Source: Flavipsychrobacter sp. (GTDB lineage: Bacteria; Bacteroidota; Bacteroidia; Chitinophagales; Chitinophagaceae). Taken from it: a stretch of DNA of 64,000 bases. The DNA is taken from the NCBI GenBank assembly GCA_031292525.1, contig JARLGY010000010.1, positions 26,806 through 90,805 of the forward strand, in the 5' to 3' direction. The position numbers and the translations under genes are program-made. Shown here one piece after another: positions 35,672 through 45,347 of this stretch (position 1 is the stretch's first letter; the number at the start of each line of letters is the position of its first letter). Under the pieces are notes generated by a model, which was given only the letters and a program-made list of their open reading frames with translations, was not told the DNA's origin and did not search any database.

Positions 35672-38600
35672 TTAAAAAATGAAATTCACACCAAAAATGA
35701 GTTTTTTAGGTAATGGAAGACCTCCATAATCGCCAGCTTCAGGGAAGCTGCTATTTGAACCTAAATTGGTATTAGCTGCATCGGGGTTGTACCCGCCTTT
35801 GTATTTATCCCAGCTGAAAAAGTTTTCTGCACTAGCATAAACCCGTGCGCCATTTACATGATTTATTTTTATGATCCGCATCAGATCATAGCCCAAAGTG
35901 ATACTGCGAATGCTGATGTAATCTGAAGAGTATAACCAATCTGTATTTACAATGCGGCCAAACGTTGAGTATGCTTTACTGTTTACACCATTTCCAGGGC
36001 TTGACGGGGACCGGTAACGGTCATCGTATTCGGCCAATGTAGGGTCGGTATAGGACTGCCCCGTACGATTAATAGCACGACCCAATAAAGAATAGATAGA
36101 ACCACCCATCTGGCCTTGTACCAGGATACTGAGGTCGAAGCCTTTAAATTTCACTGTATTGGTAAAACCGAAGATAATGTCAGGAGTAGGATGCCCAACT
36201 ATCACGCGATCATTAGCATCAATTTTTCCGTCGTGGTTGGCATCATAATACTTAGGGTCGCCTACGGTTTCATTGCCATAAAGCGCCACGTGATTATTGA
36301 TGTCAGCTTGTGTGAGCACACCAATATTTCTTACCACATAAATACTGTACATAGGTTGGCCCACCTGCAAAATACTATGCGGCACATCAAATAAAGATGG
36401 TATCTGTAAGGAATTTTGTCCGGCGCCAAGGCTTACCACTTTGTTTGTATTGTGCGCTATATTGAAGGATGTGGTCCATTGGAAATTCTTTTGAACGATA
36501 TTGCGGGTAGTAATTTCGCCCTCCCAGCCCTGATTGAGTACTTCGCCAACGTTTGTTAGTGCCGAAGCAAAACCTGTTACCTGTGGTATAGGTACGTTGA
36601 GTAACAGATCTGTATTTCGTTTTGAATAATAATCGAAAGCGATTATTATCCTGTTGTTTGCCAGTGTTATATCGGTACCATAGTTGAAAGTCTGTGATTT
36701 TTCCCAGCCTATATTAGGGTTTGCAACGTTTACCGGCCCCTGGCCTGTAGCTTGTGCACCACCAAAAGTATAATTGGCAAACCCTAAGCCTACGTAACTG
36801 CTATAATCACCAATATTATTGTTTCCTGACTTACCCCAGCTTCCTCTTAATTTCATGTCGTTTATAAACTTGAGCGGTTTCATGAATTTTTCATCCGATA
36901 GACGCCAACCAAGTGAAGTTGAAGGGAACCAACCAAATTTTGTATCAGCACCAAAGCGAGAAGACCCATCGCGACGAATGCTGGCGGAGATCAAGTATTT
37001 GCCCATGTAATCGTACTGTACGCGGCCCAGATAAGAAAGCAATACGCTCTGTGACTCGTAGGTATAGCTGTTTGTAGAACCATTTACTGACCCACCAGCA
37101 TTTGCAGTTGTACCTCCCGTGCCAGCAATACCATTTGCACCGTTGAGCGTAGTAATATTAGCTCCATAGCCACCTGATGACGCCAGCGCCACATTGTCTA
37201 TTTTGTAGAAGTTGTATGACTCACCCACAACAGCAGATATATTATGTACGTCTTTGAAACTTTTGGTATAGGTAAGTGTATTTTCATTTACGAAGGTTTG
37301 ATTGGTGTAACCGGTATAGGAACCTATTGTATTTAAGCCCGGTTGTGTGGTCCTGCTAAGGAGTGTGCCATTAACGGTGTAGGGAGAATAAAATTTAGAT
37401 TCGTTGCTTGCGTTGTCGAAATTGACAGTTGTACGGAAATGCAAATCGTTCAAAATTGCGTAATCTGCGTATCCTGAGGTCAGCGTACGGAATGTTTTAC
37501 TTTCACCAACGTTGTTGAGTAGTTGCTGTATAGGGCTGTTCCAGCTATTACCCCAAGCATACTGGCCATAAGAGCCAGAATTGGCATTTGCACCAGCACT
37601 GGCTTCCTGTACAGGTGTCATGCTTATTAAATGGTGTAATATATTGTCTTTGCCTTCTACACCCGGATCTTCCTTTATGGAATAACTTGGTGCTATGTTT
37701 AAACCTACCTTTAATTTTTTGCTGGCATTAACATCAACATTGGCCCTGGCAGAGTAACTTTTATAGTCCATACCCAATACAAAACCTGGCTCATCCTGGT
37801 AATTGGCGGAAATGTAATATTTGGCAAGATCCGTACCCCCACTAGAAGTTACCTGATAATTTTGGAGCACTGCAGTACGGAAAGCCTGATCTTGCAAGTT
37901 TAAAAAAGCAAGACCCGGATGACCAGGCTGTGCCCAGCGATCATCTAGCATATATTGGGTATTTACCTGGCCTGGCTGCAACCCAAGAATTGATCTGCGC
38001 TGATCGGAAGTCTGAGATGCTGTTCTGCCAGTACCCGAAGCAACCCATTGCGCATTGATAATTTCAGTTGCACGATTTATCCATTGCTCCGGACTCATCA
38101 TATCCAATTTTTTGCTGGCTTGAGTGGTGCCTGTATACATGTTAAGGGTGATCTGGTTTTTACCTACTTTCCCTTTTTTGGTGGTAATAAGCACAACACC
38201 ATTGGAAGCACGCGAACCATAAATAGCTGCTGCCGCAGCATCTTTCAATACCTGGATCGATTCTATGTCATTCGGATTCATATTATCAAGCGGGTTGCCC
38301 GATGCAAAACTGCCAGACCCGTTTGGCTGGGCTGTATTCAACGGAAATCCATCGATAACATATAAAGGCTCACTGCCAGCGCTTATAGATCCTGTGCCAC
38401 GCACCTGTATACTCATCGGTTTTCCCGGTGCTCCGCTGGTTTGCTTTACATCTACTCCTGCCAGTTCGCCCAGCAAGGCATCGTCAATACGACCTACCGG
38501 CCGTTCATCAAGGTTGGTAGCCTTGAAACTGGATACAGCCCCGGTAATATCCTTTCTTTTTTGCGAACCATACCCCACCACTACCACTTCATTTAATGAT

Positions 38601-38899
38601 TTGCTGGATGAGGTCATCTGGATGATCACATTCTTCTGGGCACCTACAGCAAATTCATTTTGCTGGTAGCCAATGTAATTCAATACCAGAATGGTTTTGT
38701 CATCATCAGGAATATCTATAACAAACTTTCCATCGATATCGGTAACCGTACCTGCGGATGAACCTTTTACATGAATGACAACTCCTGTGAGCACTTCACT
38801 TTTTTCTGCAGTTTGTACTATGCCTGATAGTTGGCGTGTCTGTGCAAACGTTACCAATGTAACCAGCAACAGATAAATAGTAAGTAATATTTTTTTCAT
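35672..38899 (-). CDS. SusC/RagA-type TonB-linked outer-membrane transporter
   Basis: The 1075-residue product has a signal peptide, a CarboxypepD_reg-like N-terminal domain (LSGIVQTAEKSEVLTGVVIHVKG), a TonB box-like stretch near NEVVVVGYGSQKRKDITGAV and a plug with PGKPMSIQVRGTGSISAGSEPLYVIDGFP. The 22-strand barrel ends with a C-terminal Phe (FGVNFIF). It imports oligosaccharides with energy from TonB. The start at 38899 (MKKILLTIYLLL) is preferred over one 28 codons upstream, because it begins the signal peptide. The 128-bp gap upstream separates it from rhaB and carries a candidate operator. Confidence 0.95.
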   Translation of the reverse strand: MKKILLTIYLLLVTLVTFAQTRQLSGIVQTAEKSEVLTGVVIHVKGSSAGTVTDIDGKFVIDIPDDDKTILVLNYIGYQQNEFAVGAQKNVIIQMTSSSKSLNEVVVVGYGSQKRKDITGAVSSFKATNLDERPVGRIDDALLGELAGVDVKQTSGAPGKPMSIQVRGTGSISAGSEPLYVIDGFPLNTAQPNGSGSFASGNPLDNMNPNDIESIQVLKDAAAAAIYGSRASNGVVLITTKKGKVGKNQITLNMYTGTTQASKKLDMMSPEQWINRATEIINAQWVASGTGRTASQTSDQRRSILGLQPGQVNTQYMLDDRWAQPGHPGLAFLNLQDQAFRTAVLQNYQVTSSGGTDLAKYYISANYQDEPGFVLGMDYKSYSARANVDVNASKKLKVGLNIAPSYSIKEDPGVEGKDNILHHLISMTPVQEASAGANANSGSYGQYAWGNSWNSPIQQLLNNVGESKTFRTLTSGYADYAILNDLHFRTTVNFDNASNESKFYSPYTVNGTLLSRTTQPGLNTIGSYTGYTNQTFVNENTLTYTKSFKDVHNISAVVGESYNFYKIDNVALASSGGYGANITTLNGANGIAGTGGTTANAGGSVNGSTNSYTYESQSVLLSYLGRVQYDYMGKYLISASIRRDGSSRFGADTKFGWFPSTSLGWRLSDEKFMKPLKFINDMKLRGSWGKSGNNNIGDYSSYVGLGFANYTFGGAQATGQGPVNVANPNIGWEKSQTFNYGTDITLANNRIIIAFDYYSKRNTDLLLNVPIPQVTGFASALTNVGEVLNQGWEGEITTRNIVQKNFQWTTSFNIAHNTNKVVSLGAGQNSLQIPSLFDVPHSILQVGQPMYSIYVVRNIGVLTQADINNHVALYGNETVGDPKYYDANHDGKIDANDRVIVGHPTPDIIFGFTNTVKFKGFDLSILVQGQMGGSIYSLLGRAINRTGQSYTDPTLAEYDDRYRSPSSPGNGVNSKAYSTFGRIVNTDWLYSSDYISIRSITLGYDLMRIIKINHVNGARVYASAENFFSWDKYKGGYNPDAANTNLGSNSSFPEAGDYGGLPLPKKLIFGVNFIF

Positions 38900-38992
38900 T
38901 AGATTACTTTTTGCATTTTGATTGTGAATAATAATTATGGTACTTATTGGGCACACTTTGTTCATCAGGAGCAATGCTCCCACATGCCGATC

Positions 38993-39008
38993 GTAAAACG
39001 TCTTTTAC
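38993..39008. promoter_or_regulatory. Candidate operator upstream of susC (GTAAAA-N4-TTTTAC)
   Basis: Perfect 6-bp inverted repeat GTAAAA/TTTTAC with spacer CGTC, preceded by ATC. It lies 94 bp before the susC start. A near copy occurs at 45348-45364 upstream of rhaT, also preceded by ATC. It is a candidate site for the GntR-type regulator of the locus. A separate near-palindrome, GGAGCAATGCTCC, is found at 38968-38980. Confidence 0.45.
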
Positions 39009-39027
39009 AATTGTTATGCGGCGTTCA

Positions 39028-40413
39028 TTACTCGCCCTGCTGAACGGTCTCCTGTGCTACGGAATAATATTTTAATTCTATAATATCATTAGGAATGCGT
39101 TTCTTATTCCAACTATCATGAATGGCTAAGGCTGCGCCCAGAGCAGTTGCTTGTGCCATAGATGCTGCAAATACTTCCAGATGGGGAAATGCCATTGCCA
39201 ACAAATTCATGTATATCACATTCTTACTAAAACCACCATCCACAAATATTCTTCTTGCGGGGGAACTCTTTAAAACCAGCTGCGTAGAACATTTTTGCAG
39301 TTCTACTATATCTATCATTAACTGGTGATACGCCTCTTCGCAGTTTTTATATTGAGACCAATCTCTGTTAGTAAAGGTGAACTTACCAGATACATCTCCC
39401 TGATCATCTCGTTTTAATGCATTCAACCTAGCTATTATGGCAGGATCAAAAGCCATGACACGATAACGCGCAACGTTGGTATGAAATACAGAAGCTATCT
39501 TTTTTACCTCTTCTTCAAGGATGTGCCCTGCAAATAGTCTTGATGCTTTCACCGCCTTGCCTTTATAATTCATGTAACAAAGACAATCTGCCAGTAATTC
39601 CTCTTTTGTAAGCCCCTGTTCATTAAAAGGATTCAGACTAATGCACCAGGTTCCTGTAGATATAAGTATAAAAGGTTCATGAAAATTTACCAGATACGGT
39701 ATAAGAGCCGCTGAGCTATCGTGCAATCCTATACCTACCACATACTTACCTGTGGGAAATACCGGCCGTAGTACTTCTGTAGCAGACAAAATAGGCGCAA
39801 GTTTTGATTCGACATGTTCCTTCGTAACCCATCTGTGATACAGATGCTTTCTAAAATCCCATAATGCGGTGTGGCATCCTATACTTGTAATGTCACTAAA
39901 TGCCTGGTTGGTAATAAGAAAGCTTAGATATTGCGGCAAGTGCAAAGCATATTTAATATTAGCAAACACTTCGGGTTGCTCATATTTTATACGATACAGC
40001 TGCAGGCCGGAATTGAGGCTACCTAATACCGGAGAAGCAGTTTTTGCTGCAAACACTGTTTTATTGCCGTAGGTTTTATAAAACCGATCTTCCAGTTCAT
40101 GTGGATATGGTTTCAGATAGTTGTAAAGTGGTGTCAGGGGCTTTCCTTTGTCATCAATATAAACTATGCTGGCACCATAGGTTGAAAAGTTCAATGCTTT
40201 GACCTCAAATTCACCTTGATGTAATACATCGCGCAGAGAGTCAAACACCGATAAGCGCAGGCTTTCAAGATTTTCACAGGGGAAGCCATCTTCGTCGTGG
40301 GTCTCAATAAAACGCGCAGAACGCTCGTATACGATCCTATAATGCTGATCGAATAAGAACAGTTTTTTATTGGTTTTACCAACGTCAATAATGGCAATCA
40401 CTTGCTGCTTCAT
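39028..40413 (-). CDS. rhaB: FGGY-type carbohydrate kinase, probable L-rhamnulokinase
   Basis: The 461-residue product starts MKQQVIAIIDVGKTNKKLFLFD, an ATP phosphate-loop form used by FGGY kinases. It has the later GTWCISLNPFNE and the C-terminal ATP-site motif FVDGGFSKNVIYMNLLAMAFP. The context (isomerase 3 bp upstream, aldolase and mutarotase next) makes L-rhamnulose the likely substrate, phosphorylated at C1. The sequence differs from the short classical RhaB, so the substrate is inferred from the neighbours. The gene is the last before the susC promoter region. Confidence 0.85.
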   Translation of the reverse strand: MKQQVIAIIDVGKTNKKLFLFDQHYRIVYERSARFIETHDEDGFPCENLESLRLSVFDSLRDVLHQGEFEVKALNFSTYGASIVYIDDKGKPLTPLYNYLKPYPHELEDRFYKTYGNKTVFAAKTASPVLGSLNSGLQLYRIKYEQPEVFANIKYALHLPQYLSFLITNQAFSDITSIGCHTALWDFRKHLYHRWVTKEHVESKLAPILSATEVLRPVFPTGKYVVGIGLHDSSAALIPYLVNFHEPFILISTGTWCISLNPFNEQGLTKEELLADCLCYMNYKGKAVKASRLFAGHILEEEVKKIASVFHTNVARYRVMAFDPAIIARLNALKRDDQGDVSGKFTFTNRDWSQYKNCEEAYHQLMIDIVELQKCSTQLVLKSSPARRIFVDGGFSKNVIYMNLLAMAFPHLEVFAASMAQATALGAALAIHDSWNKKRIPNDIIELKYYSVAQETVQQGE

Positions 40414-40416
40414 AAC

Positions 40417-41691
40417 TTATAAACCTGTTGCTGATGTTTTAGAACCTCTTTCCTTTACAAGTTGCTCGTGGAACTTCAGGCTGCGAAAAGCAGCCAGTGG
40501 ATCTAATGCGCCACCTGACCTTAACCGGGCAGCGGCAACCAACGGGCGCACATCTGTACGGTATGCGTCCTGTAATATCTCTTGTGCTTTTACCACATCA
40601 TTATTATTCCGGGCAGTATCTAAAGCTCCTTTATCTACGATCAATGACTGTGCGTACGCTATCATGATAGCCTCAACAGACTGTAAGAGATCTTCAAGCG
40701 GGTCTTTTACATTGTGCGAAGCATCTATCATCCAGGCAAGGTCTGTGGCATGTTTCATCCCTTTCGCATCCATACCATCTACCAGTTCCAGAAAAATAAG
40801 GAACAGTTGATATGGATTAATGCATCCTACAGTCAGGTCATCATCGCCATACTTAGAATCATTAAAATGAAATCCCCCCAACTTACCCTCCATCAACAGT
40901 AAAGAAACGATCTGTTCAATATTTGCATTGGGTAAATGGTGGCCCAAATCAACCAGTGTATAGGCCTTATTACCAAGCTTATTTGCATAAAGCAAAGACT
41001 GACCCCAGTCGCCTACAGACATGGAATAAAAATTAGGTTCGAAGGCTTTATACTCAACAAACAGCTTCCAGTTTTCGGGCAATGCGCTGTATATTTCCTG
41101 CAGGCTTTCTAATGTATTTTCAAATGCACGGCGAAAATTTAGCTGGCCAGGAAATGACGAGCCATCTGCAAGCCAGACAGTGAGCGACTCAGAACCTATG
41201 TCTATACCATGCTTTATTACTTCTATATTGTGCGCTATTGCCTGCTTACGTACAACCTTATCCACATGCTGTAAAGAACCAAATTTATAGCTATGTTGCT
41301 GGCCAGGTTGATCCTGGAATGTATTTGAATTCACTGCATCAAAACGCAAACCGTATTGCTCTGCCAATTGCTTTACAGCATTGGCATTACCAGGGATATC
41401 CCATGGAATATGCAGGGAAATGGCACCGCTAGACTGGTTAAGCGCATGTAACAACCCTACATCTTCTATCTTCTCTTCCAGATTGCGTGGCTCACCACTA
41501 CCTGCAAAACGACCAAACCTTGTGCCTCCTGTACCCAACGCCCAACTTGGGATGGCGATCTGGAACTCCTGAAGTTTTTGTAAAATATCTTCTATGTTGT
41601 CAATACTATTTGACAGGAGACCAAACCGGCGCTGATGCGCCTGTATATTCGCCTGGTTGAGGTCTGCGATCTTGTTTTTATCTAAGGTCAT
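40417..41691 (-). CDS. rhaI: L-rhamnose isomerase-like sugar isomerase (RhaI type)
   Basis: The 424-residue product matches the RhaI (Pseudomonas/Rhizobium-type) isomerases: ALHQSSGAISLHIPWD-like early region (LLHALNQSSGAISLHIPWD), SLTVWLADGSSFPGQ and the metal-binding VDLGHHLPNANIEQIVSLLL, followed by HFNDSKYGDDDL. The aldose is opened and converted to L-rhamnulose with Mn(II) or similar metal. It lies between rhaM (15-bp gap) and rhaB (3-bp gap), consistent with operon expression. Confidence 0.9.
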   Translation of the reverse strand: MTLDKNKIADLNQANIQAHQRRFGLLSNSIDNIEDILQKLQEFQIAIPSWALGTGGTRFGRFAGSGEPRNLEEKIEDVGLLHALNQSSGAISLHIPWDIPGNANAVKQLAEQYGLRFDAVNSNTFQDQPGQQHSYKFGSLQHVDKVVRKQAIAHNIEVIKHGIDIGSESLTVWLADGSSFPGQLNFRRAFENTLESLQEIYSALPENWKLFVEYKAFEPNFYSMSVGDWGQSLLYANKLGNKAYTLVDLGHHLPNANIEQIVSLLLMEGKLGGFHFNDSKYGDDDLTVGCINPYQLFLIFLELVDGMDAKGMKHATDLAWMIDASHNVKDPLEDLLQSVEAIMIAYAQSLIVDKGALDTARNNNDVVKAQEILQDAYRTDVRPLVAAARLRSGGALDPLAAFRSLKFHEQLVKERGSKTSATGL

Positions 41692-41706
41692 TATCTGATT
41701 TTAATA

Positions 41707-42027
41707 TCAGGGTAAGTAAAATATTTCTGTCAATGAAGTTTCTATAGGAGAATGATCCGGGTTTGTCTCCATAAGGGTATGCATATGGTCCCACCATTTT
41801 TTCATTATATTTTGTTGTGGCAACATGTCTAGTGCCTCGGCATTGTCATATTTTAATATGCCTAGTAGTGTATTCTCTTTTTCATCTAAGAAAATTGAAT
41901 ATTCGCTGACGCCTGAGCCTTTCAACAAGTCAACTAGTTCAGGCCAAATTTCATCATGTCTTTTACGATATTCATCAATTGCTCCGTCAAATAATTTCAT
42001 CTTAAAACATTTTCGATAACCAGACAT
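41707..42027 (-). CDS. rhaM: L-rhamnose mutarotase
   Basis: The 106-residue product is RhaM-like over its full length: IDEYRKRHDEIWPELVDLLKGSG and the end MKKWWDHMHTLMETNPDHSPIETSLTEIFYL both match the family closely. It interconverts the anomers of L-rhamnose so that the right form reaches the isomerase. It lies 10 bp after the aldolase/dehydrogenase gene and 15 bp before rhaI. Confidence 0.95.
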   Translation of the reverse strand: MSGYRKCFKMKLFDGAIDEYRKRHDEIWPELVDLLKGSGVSEYSIFLDEKENTLLGILKYDNAEALDMLPQQNIMKKWWDHMHTLMETNPDHSPIETSLTEIFYLP

Positions 42028-42037
42028 TGTTGATATT

Positions 42038-44155
42038 TTATCTTACAAAGGCAGCTGCAATACCGCCATCTACATTCAATAAATTTCCTGTGGATTTATT
42101 TAAAAGGCCACCAACAAAGGCAAAACAGCCATTCGCAATATCTTCCGGTAAAATTATTTCGTTTAACAGTGTGCGCTTAGCATAAAAATCGGGAAGTTCT
42201 GCCACGGTAATACCATAAGCCTTGGCACGACCTTCGGCCCAGGCTCCTGCCCATATTTTACTGTCTGATATCACAGCATCGGGGTTTACTGTATTTACAC
42301 GAATGTGATCTTTACCCAGCTCAGCAGCATTCAATCTTGTGAGGTGTAATTGTGCCGCCTTTGCAGAGCCATAGGCAGCATTGTTAGGGCCGGAGACCAA
42401 TGCATTCTTACTTACAATATTCAATACATCACCGCCTATATTCTGCTTGCGCATTACCTTCACACCGGCTTGAGTAACTAAAAATTGGCCTTTCACCAGT
42501 ATATCATACAGCAGGTCCCAATCATTTTCTGTATGTTCTTCCAGCGGTTTTGAAATAGAAATACCTGCACAATTGACTACTATATCTATGCCTCCAAAGT
42601 TTAAAGACGCTGTATCAAATGCATTCAAGATATCGCGTTTGCTTGTTACATCCAGCACTACTGTGGTGTAAGTATCTTTACCATAAATTTTCTTCAATTC
42701 AGCATCTGCCTGCTTCAGTCGTTCCGCATCGTTATCATTTATCAGAACAACAGCCCCTTCATCCATAAACTTGCGGGCTATTGCTTTGCCAATTCCGCCA
42801 GCGCTACCCGTAACCAATGCTATTTTTCCAGATAAAGCTTTGGGTTTTGGCATACGTTGCAGCTTTGCTTCTTCGAGCAACCAGTATTCTATATTGAACG
42901 CTTCCTGGCGTGGGAGTGAGGTGTATTTAGATATAGCTTCCGCACCTTTCATTACATTAATGGCATTAGTATAGAATTCTGCTGCAACCCGTGCAGTCTG
43001 CTTATCTTTTGAAAAAGAGAACATGCCTACTCCGGGATACAAGATGATGACCGGGTTTGCATCACGCATAGCGGGACTGTCAGGATGCTTACAGGACTCA
43101 TAATAATCCTTATACATCCTACGGTACGCTTCAAACGCAGGCGCCAGCTTTTCTTTTAAAGTCTTTATGTCGGTAATATCTTCATTAGGGGTAAGATCAA
43201 GAACTAACGGACTGATCTTGGTACGAAGAAAATGATCGGGACAACTTGTACCCATTGGCGCCAAGCGATCAAGGTCGTTTGAATTGATAAACTCCAGTAC
43301 GCGAACATCGTCTGTAAAATGGCCTATCATGTGTTTTTCAGAAGAACAAAATCCGCGCAACAACGGTGAAATCTTTGCTGCCTGCAATTTGCGCAGTTCA
43401 GGTTTAAGACTATCTATTTTTTGTCCACCAAACACCGGACCTTTCTTTCCATAATTATCCTCCAGGTAAGCAGCACACTTTTCTATTACTTCCAGCGTAT
43501 TGATGTAGCTTTCATAAGCAGTGTCTCCCCAGGTGAATAGACCGTGAGAGCCCAACATAATCCCCCTGATCCCGGGGCGTTCATCAAGGCATTGTTTTAG
43601 TTGCAGACCAAGATCAAAGCCTGGCTTTTGCCATTCTACCCAACCAATTTCGCCATTAAAGAGTTCTTGTGTGATCCGCTTGCCGTCTTTTGCAGCAGCA
43701 ATTGCAATTGCTGCGTCTGGATGTAGATGATCTATATGTTTGAATGGAAGGAAGCCATGTAATGGTGTATCAATAGAAGGTGCTTTGGATGAAAGGTCAT
43801 AAATACAGTGATTAAATAATTCAACCATTGCATCTTCCATCTCAATACCCTTGTAAATATTTTTCAGACTGCGAAGGCGGTCTACATAAAGTGCGGCAAG
43901 ACCACTTCTTTTTAACGTACCCAGATCTCCGCCGGAGCCTTTTACCCACATTACTTCTACCTCTTTTCCGGTTAATGGATCTATAGCCATTGCTTTGCAT
44001 GAGGTATTACCACCACCATAGTTGGTAAGACGAAGGTCTGTACCTAAAAGATTAGAACGGTAAATAAGTAATGCAACTTCATCGCCAGCCAGTTTATCAG
44101 CTTTTTCTTTATCCCAAAGATGGCTTACATGCTTAAATTGTTTTGCTATTGACAT
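42038..44155 (-). CDS. Bifunctional rhamnulose-1-phosphate aldolase / L-lactaldehyde dehydrogenase
   Basis: The 705-residue product is a fusion. Residues 1 to about 400 form a class II aldolase/adducin domain (GGGNTSCKA, VMWVKGSGGDLGTLKRSGLAALY and the metal-site region DTPLHGFLPFKHIDHLHPDA). Residues about 435-705 form an SDR domain (ALVTGSAGGIGKAIARKF, NCAG, YGSAKAA with YxxxK). It splits L-rhamnulose-1-phosphate into DHAP and L-lactaldehyde, and the SDR part oxidises lactaldehyde to lactate. This is the RhaEW type used in many Bacteroidota, Bacillota and Proteobacteria. The lactate is then a natural substrate of LutABC. Confidence 0.93.
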   Translation of the reverse strand: MSIAKQFKHVSHLWDKEKADKLAGDEVALLIYRSNLLGTDLRLTNYGGGNTSCKAMAIDPLTGKEVEVMWVKGSGGDLGTLKRSGLAALYVDRLRSLKNIYKGIEMEDAMVELFNHCIYDLSSKAPSIDTPLHGFLPFKHIDHLHPDAAIAIAAAKDGKRITQELFNGEIGWVEWQKPGFDLGLQLKQCLDERPGIRGIMLGSHGLFTWGDTAYESYINTLEVIEKCAAYLEDNYGKKGPVFGGQKIDSLKPELRKLQAAKISPLLRGFCSSEKHMIGHFTDDVRVLEFINSNDLDRLAPMGTSCPDHFLRTKISPLVLDLTPNEDITDIKTLKEKLAPAFEAYRRMYKDYYESCKHPDSPAMRDANPVIILYPGVGMFSFSKDKQTARVAAEFYTNAINVMKGAEAISKYTSLPRQEAFNIEYWLLEEAKLQRMPKPKALSGKIALVTGSAGGIGKAIARKFMDEGAVVLINDNDAERLKQADAELKKIYGKDTYTTVVLDVTSKRDILNAFDTASLNFGGIDIVVNCAGISISKPLEEHTENDWDLLYDILVKGQFLVTQAGVKVMRKQNIGGDVLNIVSKNALVSGPNNAAYGSAKAAQLHLTRLNAAELGKDHIRVNTVNPDAVISDSKIWAGAWAEGRAKAYGITVAELPDFYAKRTLLNEIILPEDIANGCFAFVGGLLNKSTGNLLNVDGGIAAAFVR

Positions 44156-44179
44156 ATAAAAATAATATTTGCGTTAGTT

Positions 44180-45265
44180 TTATGGTTTTAAAGAATTGCC
44201 GTAGCCCACTATAAGAATAGATAAAATAATAACTGCGATACCCGCCATTACGGTTCTAAATGTTTTCCGGCTTACACCTTTCCATTCTTTCAAAGCCAGC
44301 CCCCACATGTTTGCTACAAGTATGATAAAAGCCATATGCAGTATCCATGAGCTTGGGCCGTTGCCCAATTTGCTTTCGCCCATGCCGTAGAAAAAGAACT
44401 GGAGAAACCATATAGTGCCTGCAAGTGCAGAAAAAATATAATTCTTTAGTAATGGGGCATTCTTATCGGTGTAGTTTCCAAATGTTTTGTTGCGGGCGTT
44501 GAGCAGCATACACCAACACAAGTTGGTAGTGAGCCCGCCCCATAAAATAACCACGTAAGTAACATTATTCTGAAAGAGAAACTCCCCCGAGGCAGGATGC
44601 AATGTTTTCCATATCAGGTTTGCCTCAATAGCCATGTCTTTACCGGCATCTATACCGAAAGCAAAACATGCACTTAGAATACCTGAAATAATTGAAACTG
44701 TTAAACCTAACCCTATTTTAAATTCTGTTCTTGGAGTTCCGTCATTACGCTGAACGAATGACACATCTTTTTCCTTCATCATACCTGCCTTACCACAGAT
44801 GATAATACCCAAGATGCAAACCACAATGCCAGTTAACACCACTTGCCCCCAAGGATTATTAAGGAGATCAGCAAATGAGTCTTTACCAACCACAGGATGA
44901 AAATCATAGTAGAAAGAAGGAATCAATGCACCAAATACAGAACAAAGCCCTAAAATGATGCTACTGCCTAATGATACACCCAGATAACGAACACCAAGAC
45001 CATAAGTTAAACCACCAATACCCCAAAGCACGCCAAAAAAGTAAGTAAGCAATAGTATATGACCGTTTGTATGGCGGATGATCTCGCTGAAATTTGGAAT
45101 GGTAAGATATGCAGCAAGAGGTGGTACGATAAGCCAGGAAAACAAGCCACCTATGATCCAATAACTTTCCCACGCCCAACCTTTTACTTTCTTGTAAGGA
45201 ATGTAAAAGCTCCCGGAAGCAGATCCGCCTATAAAATGAAATATGATGCCGAATAGTGCCTGCAT
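44180..45265 (-). CDS. rhaT: L-rhamnose/proton symporter
   Basis: The 361-residue product has about ten membrane segments and the RhaT start pattern FIGGSASGSFYIPYKKVKGWAWESYW. Further family motifs are WGIGGLTYGLGVRYLGVSLGSSIILGLCSVFGALIP and the late GNGPSSWILHMAFIILVANMWGLALKEWKG. It imports L-rhamnose with protons across the inner membrane. The ATG at 45265 is preferred over a GTG 11 codons upstream, because it directly precedes the first membrane segment. It is the first gene after the regulator and has its own promoter signals. Confidence 0.95.
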   Translation of the reverse strand: MQALFGIIFHFIGGSASGSFYIPYKKVKGWAWESYWIIGGLFSWLIVPPLAAYLTIPNFSEIIRHTNGHILLLTYFFGVLWGIGGLTYGLGVRYLGVSLGSSIILGLCSVFGALIPSFYYDFHPVVGKDSFADLLNNPWGQVVLTGIVVCILGIIICGKAGMMKEKDVSFVQRNDGTPRTEFKIGLGLTVSIISGILSACFAFGIDAGKDMAIEANLIWKTLHPASGEFLFQNNVTYVVILWGGLTTNLCWCMLLNARNKTFGNYTDKNAPLLKNYIFSALAGTIWFLQFFFYGMGESKLGNGPSSWILHMAFIILVANMWGLALKEWKGVSRKTFRTVMAGIAVIILSILIVGYGNSLKP

Positions 45266-45278
45266 GTAAACCTTTGTA

Positions 45279-45298
45279 GTGAGTGAGCGATTACTCAC
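45279..45298. promoter_or_regulatory. Inverted repeat at the rhaT transcription start region (GTGAGT-N8-ACTCAC)
   Basis: GTGAGT and ACTCAC flank an 8-nt spacer. With a G-U pair the stem extends to 8 bp with a 4-nt loop. It lies just downstream of the -7 box, so it could be an operator or form a hairpin in the short leader. Confidence 0.35.
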
Positions 45299-45305
45299 AA
45301 ATGTA
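45298..45305 (-). promoter_or_regulatory. Candidate -7 box of the rhaT promoter
   Basis: On the minus strand this is TACATTTG, an exact TAnnTTTG match, 32 bp before the rhaT start codon. No clear TTG at the -33 position is present, which suits a promoter dependent on an activator. Confidence 0.45.
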
Positions 45306-45326
45306 AAAGGCTCATTTCAGAACACT

Positions 45327-45342
45327 GTCCTGCACCGTCCTG
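45327..45342. promoter_or_regulatory. Direct repeat GTCCTG-N4-GTCCTG, one helical turn apart
   Basis: Two GTCCTG units start exactly 10 bp apart, in the region about -30 to -50 of the presumed rhaT start. Such spacing fits an activator dimer bound on one face of the DNA. No second occurrence was seen at susC. Confidence 0.35.
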
Positions 45343-45347
45343 TTATC

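Noticed and set aside
38968..38980. Near-palindrome GGAGCAATGCTCC upstream of susC
   Set aside because: Only five stem base pairs, no second copy in the locus; noted but not offered as an operator.
38900..38983. N-terminal extension of the SusC protein (28 residues)
   Set aside because: The extension precedes a normal signal peptide start at MKKILL and lacks features of a secreted protein.
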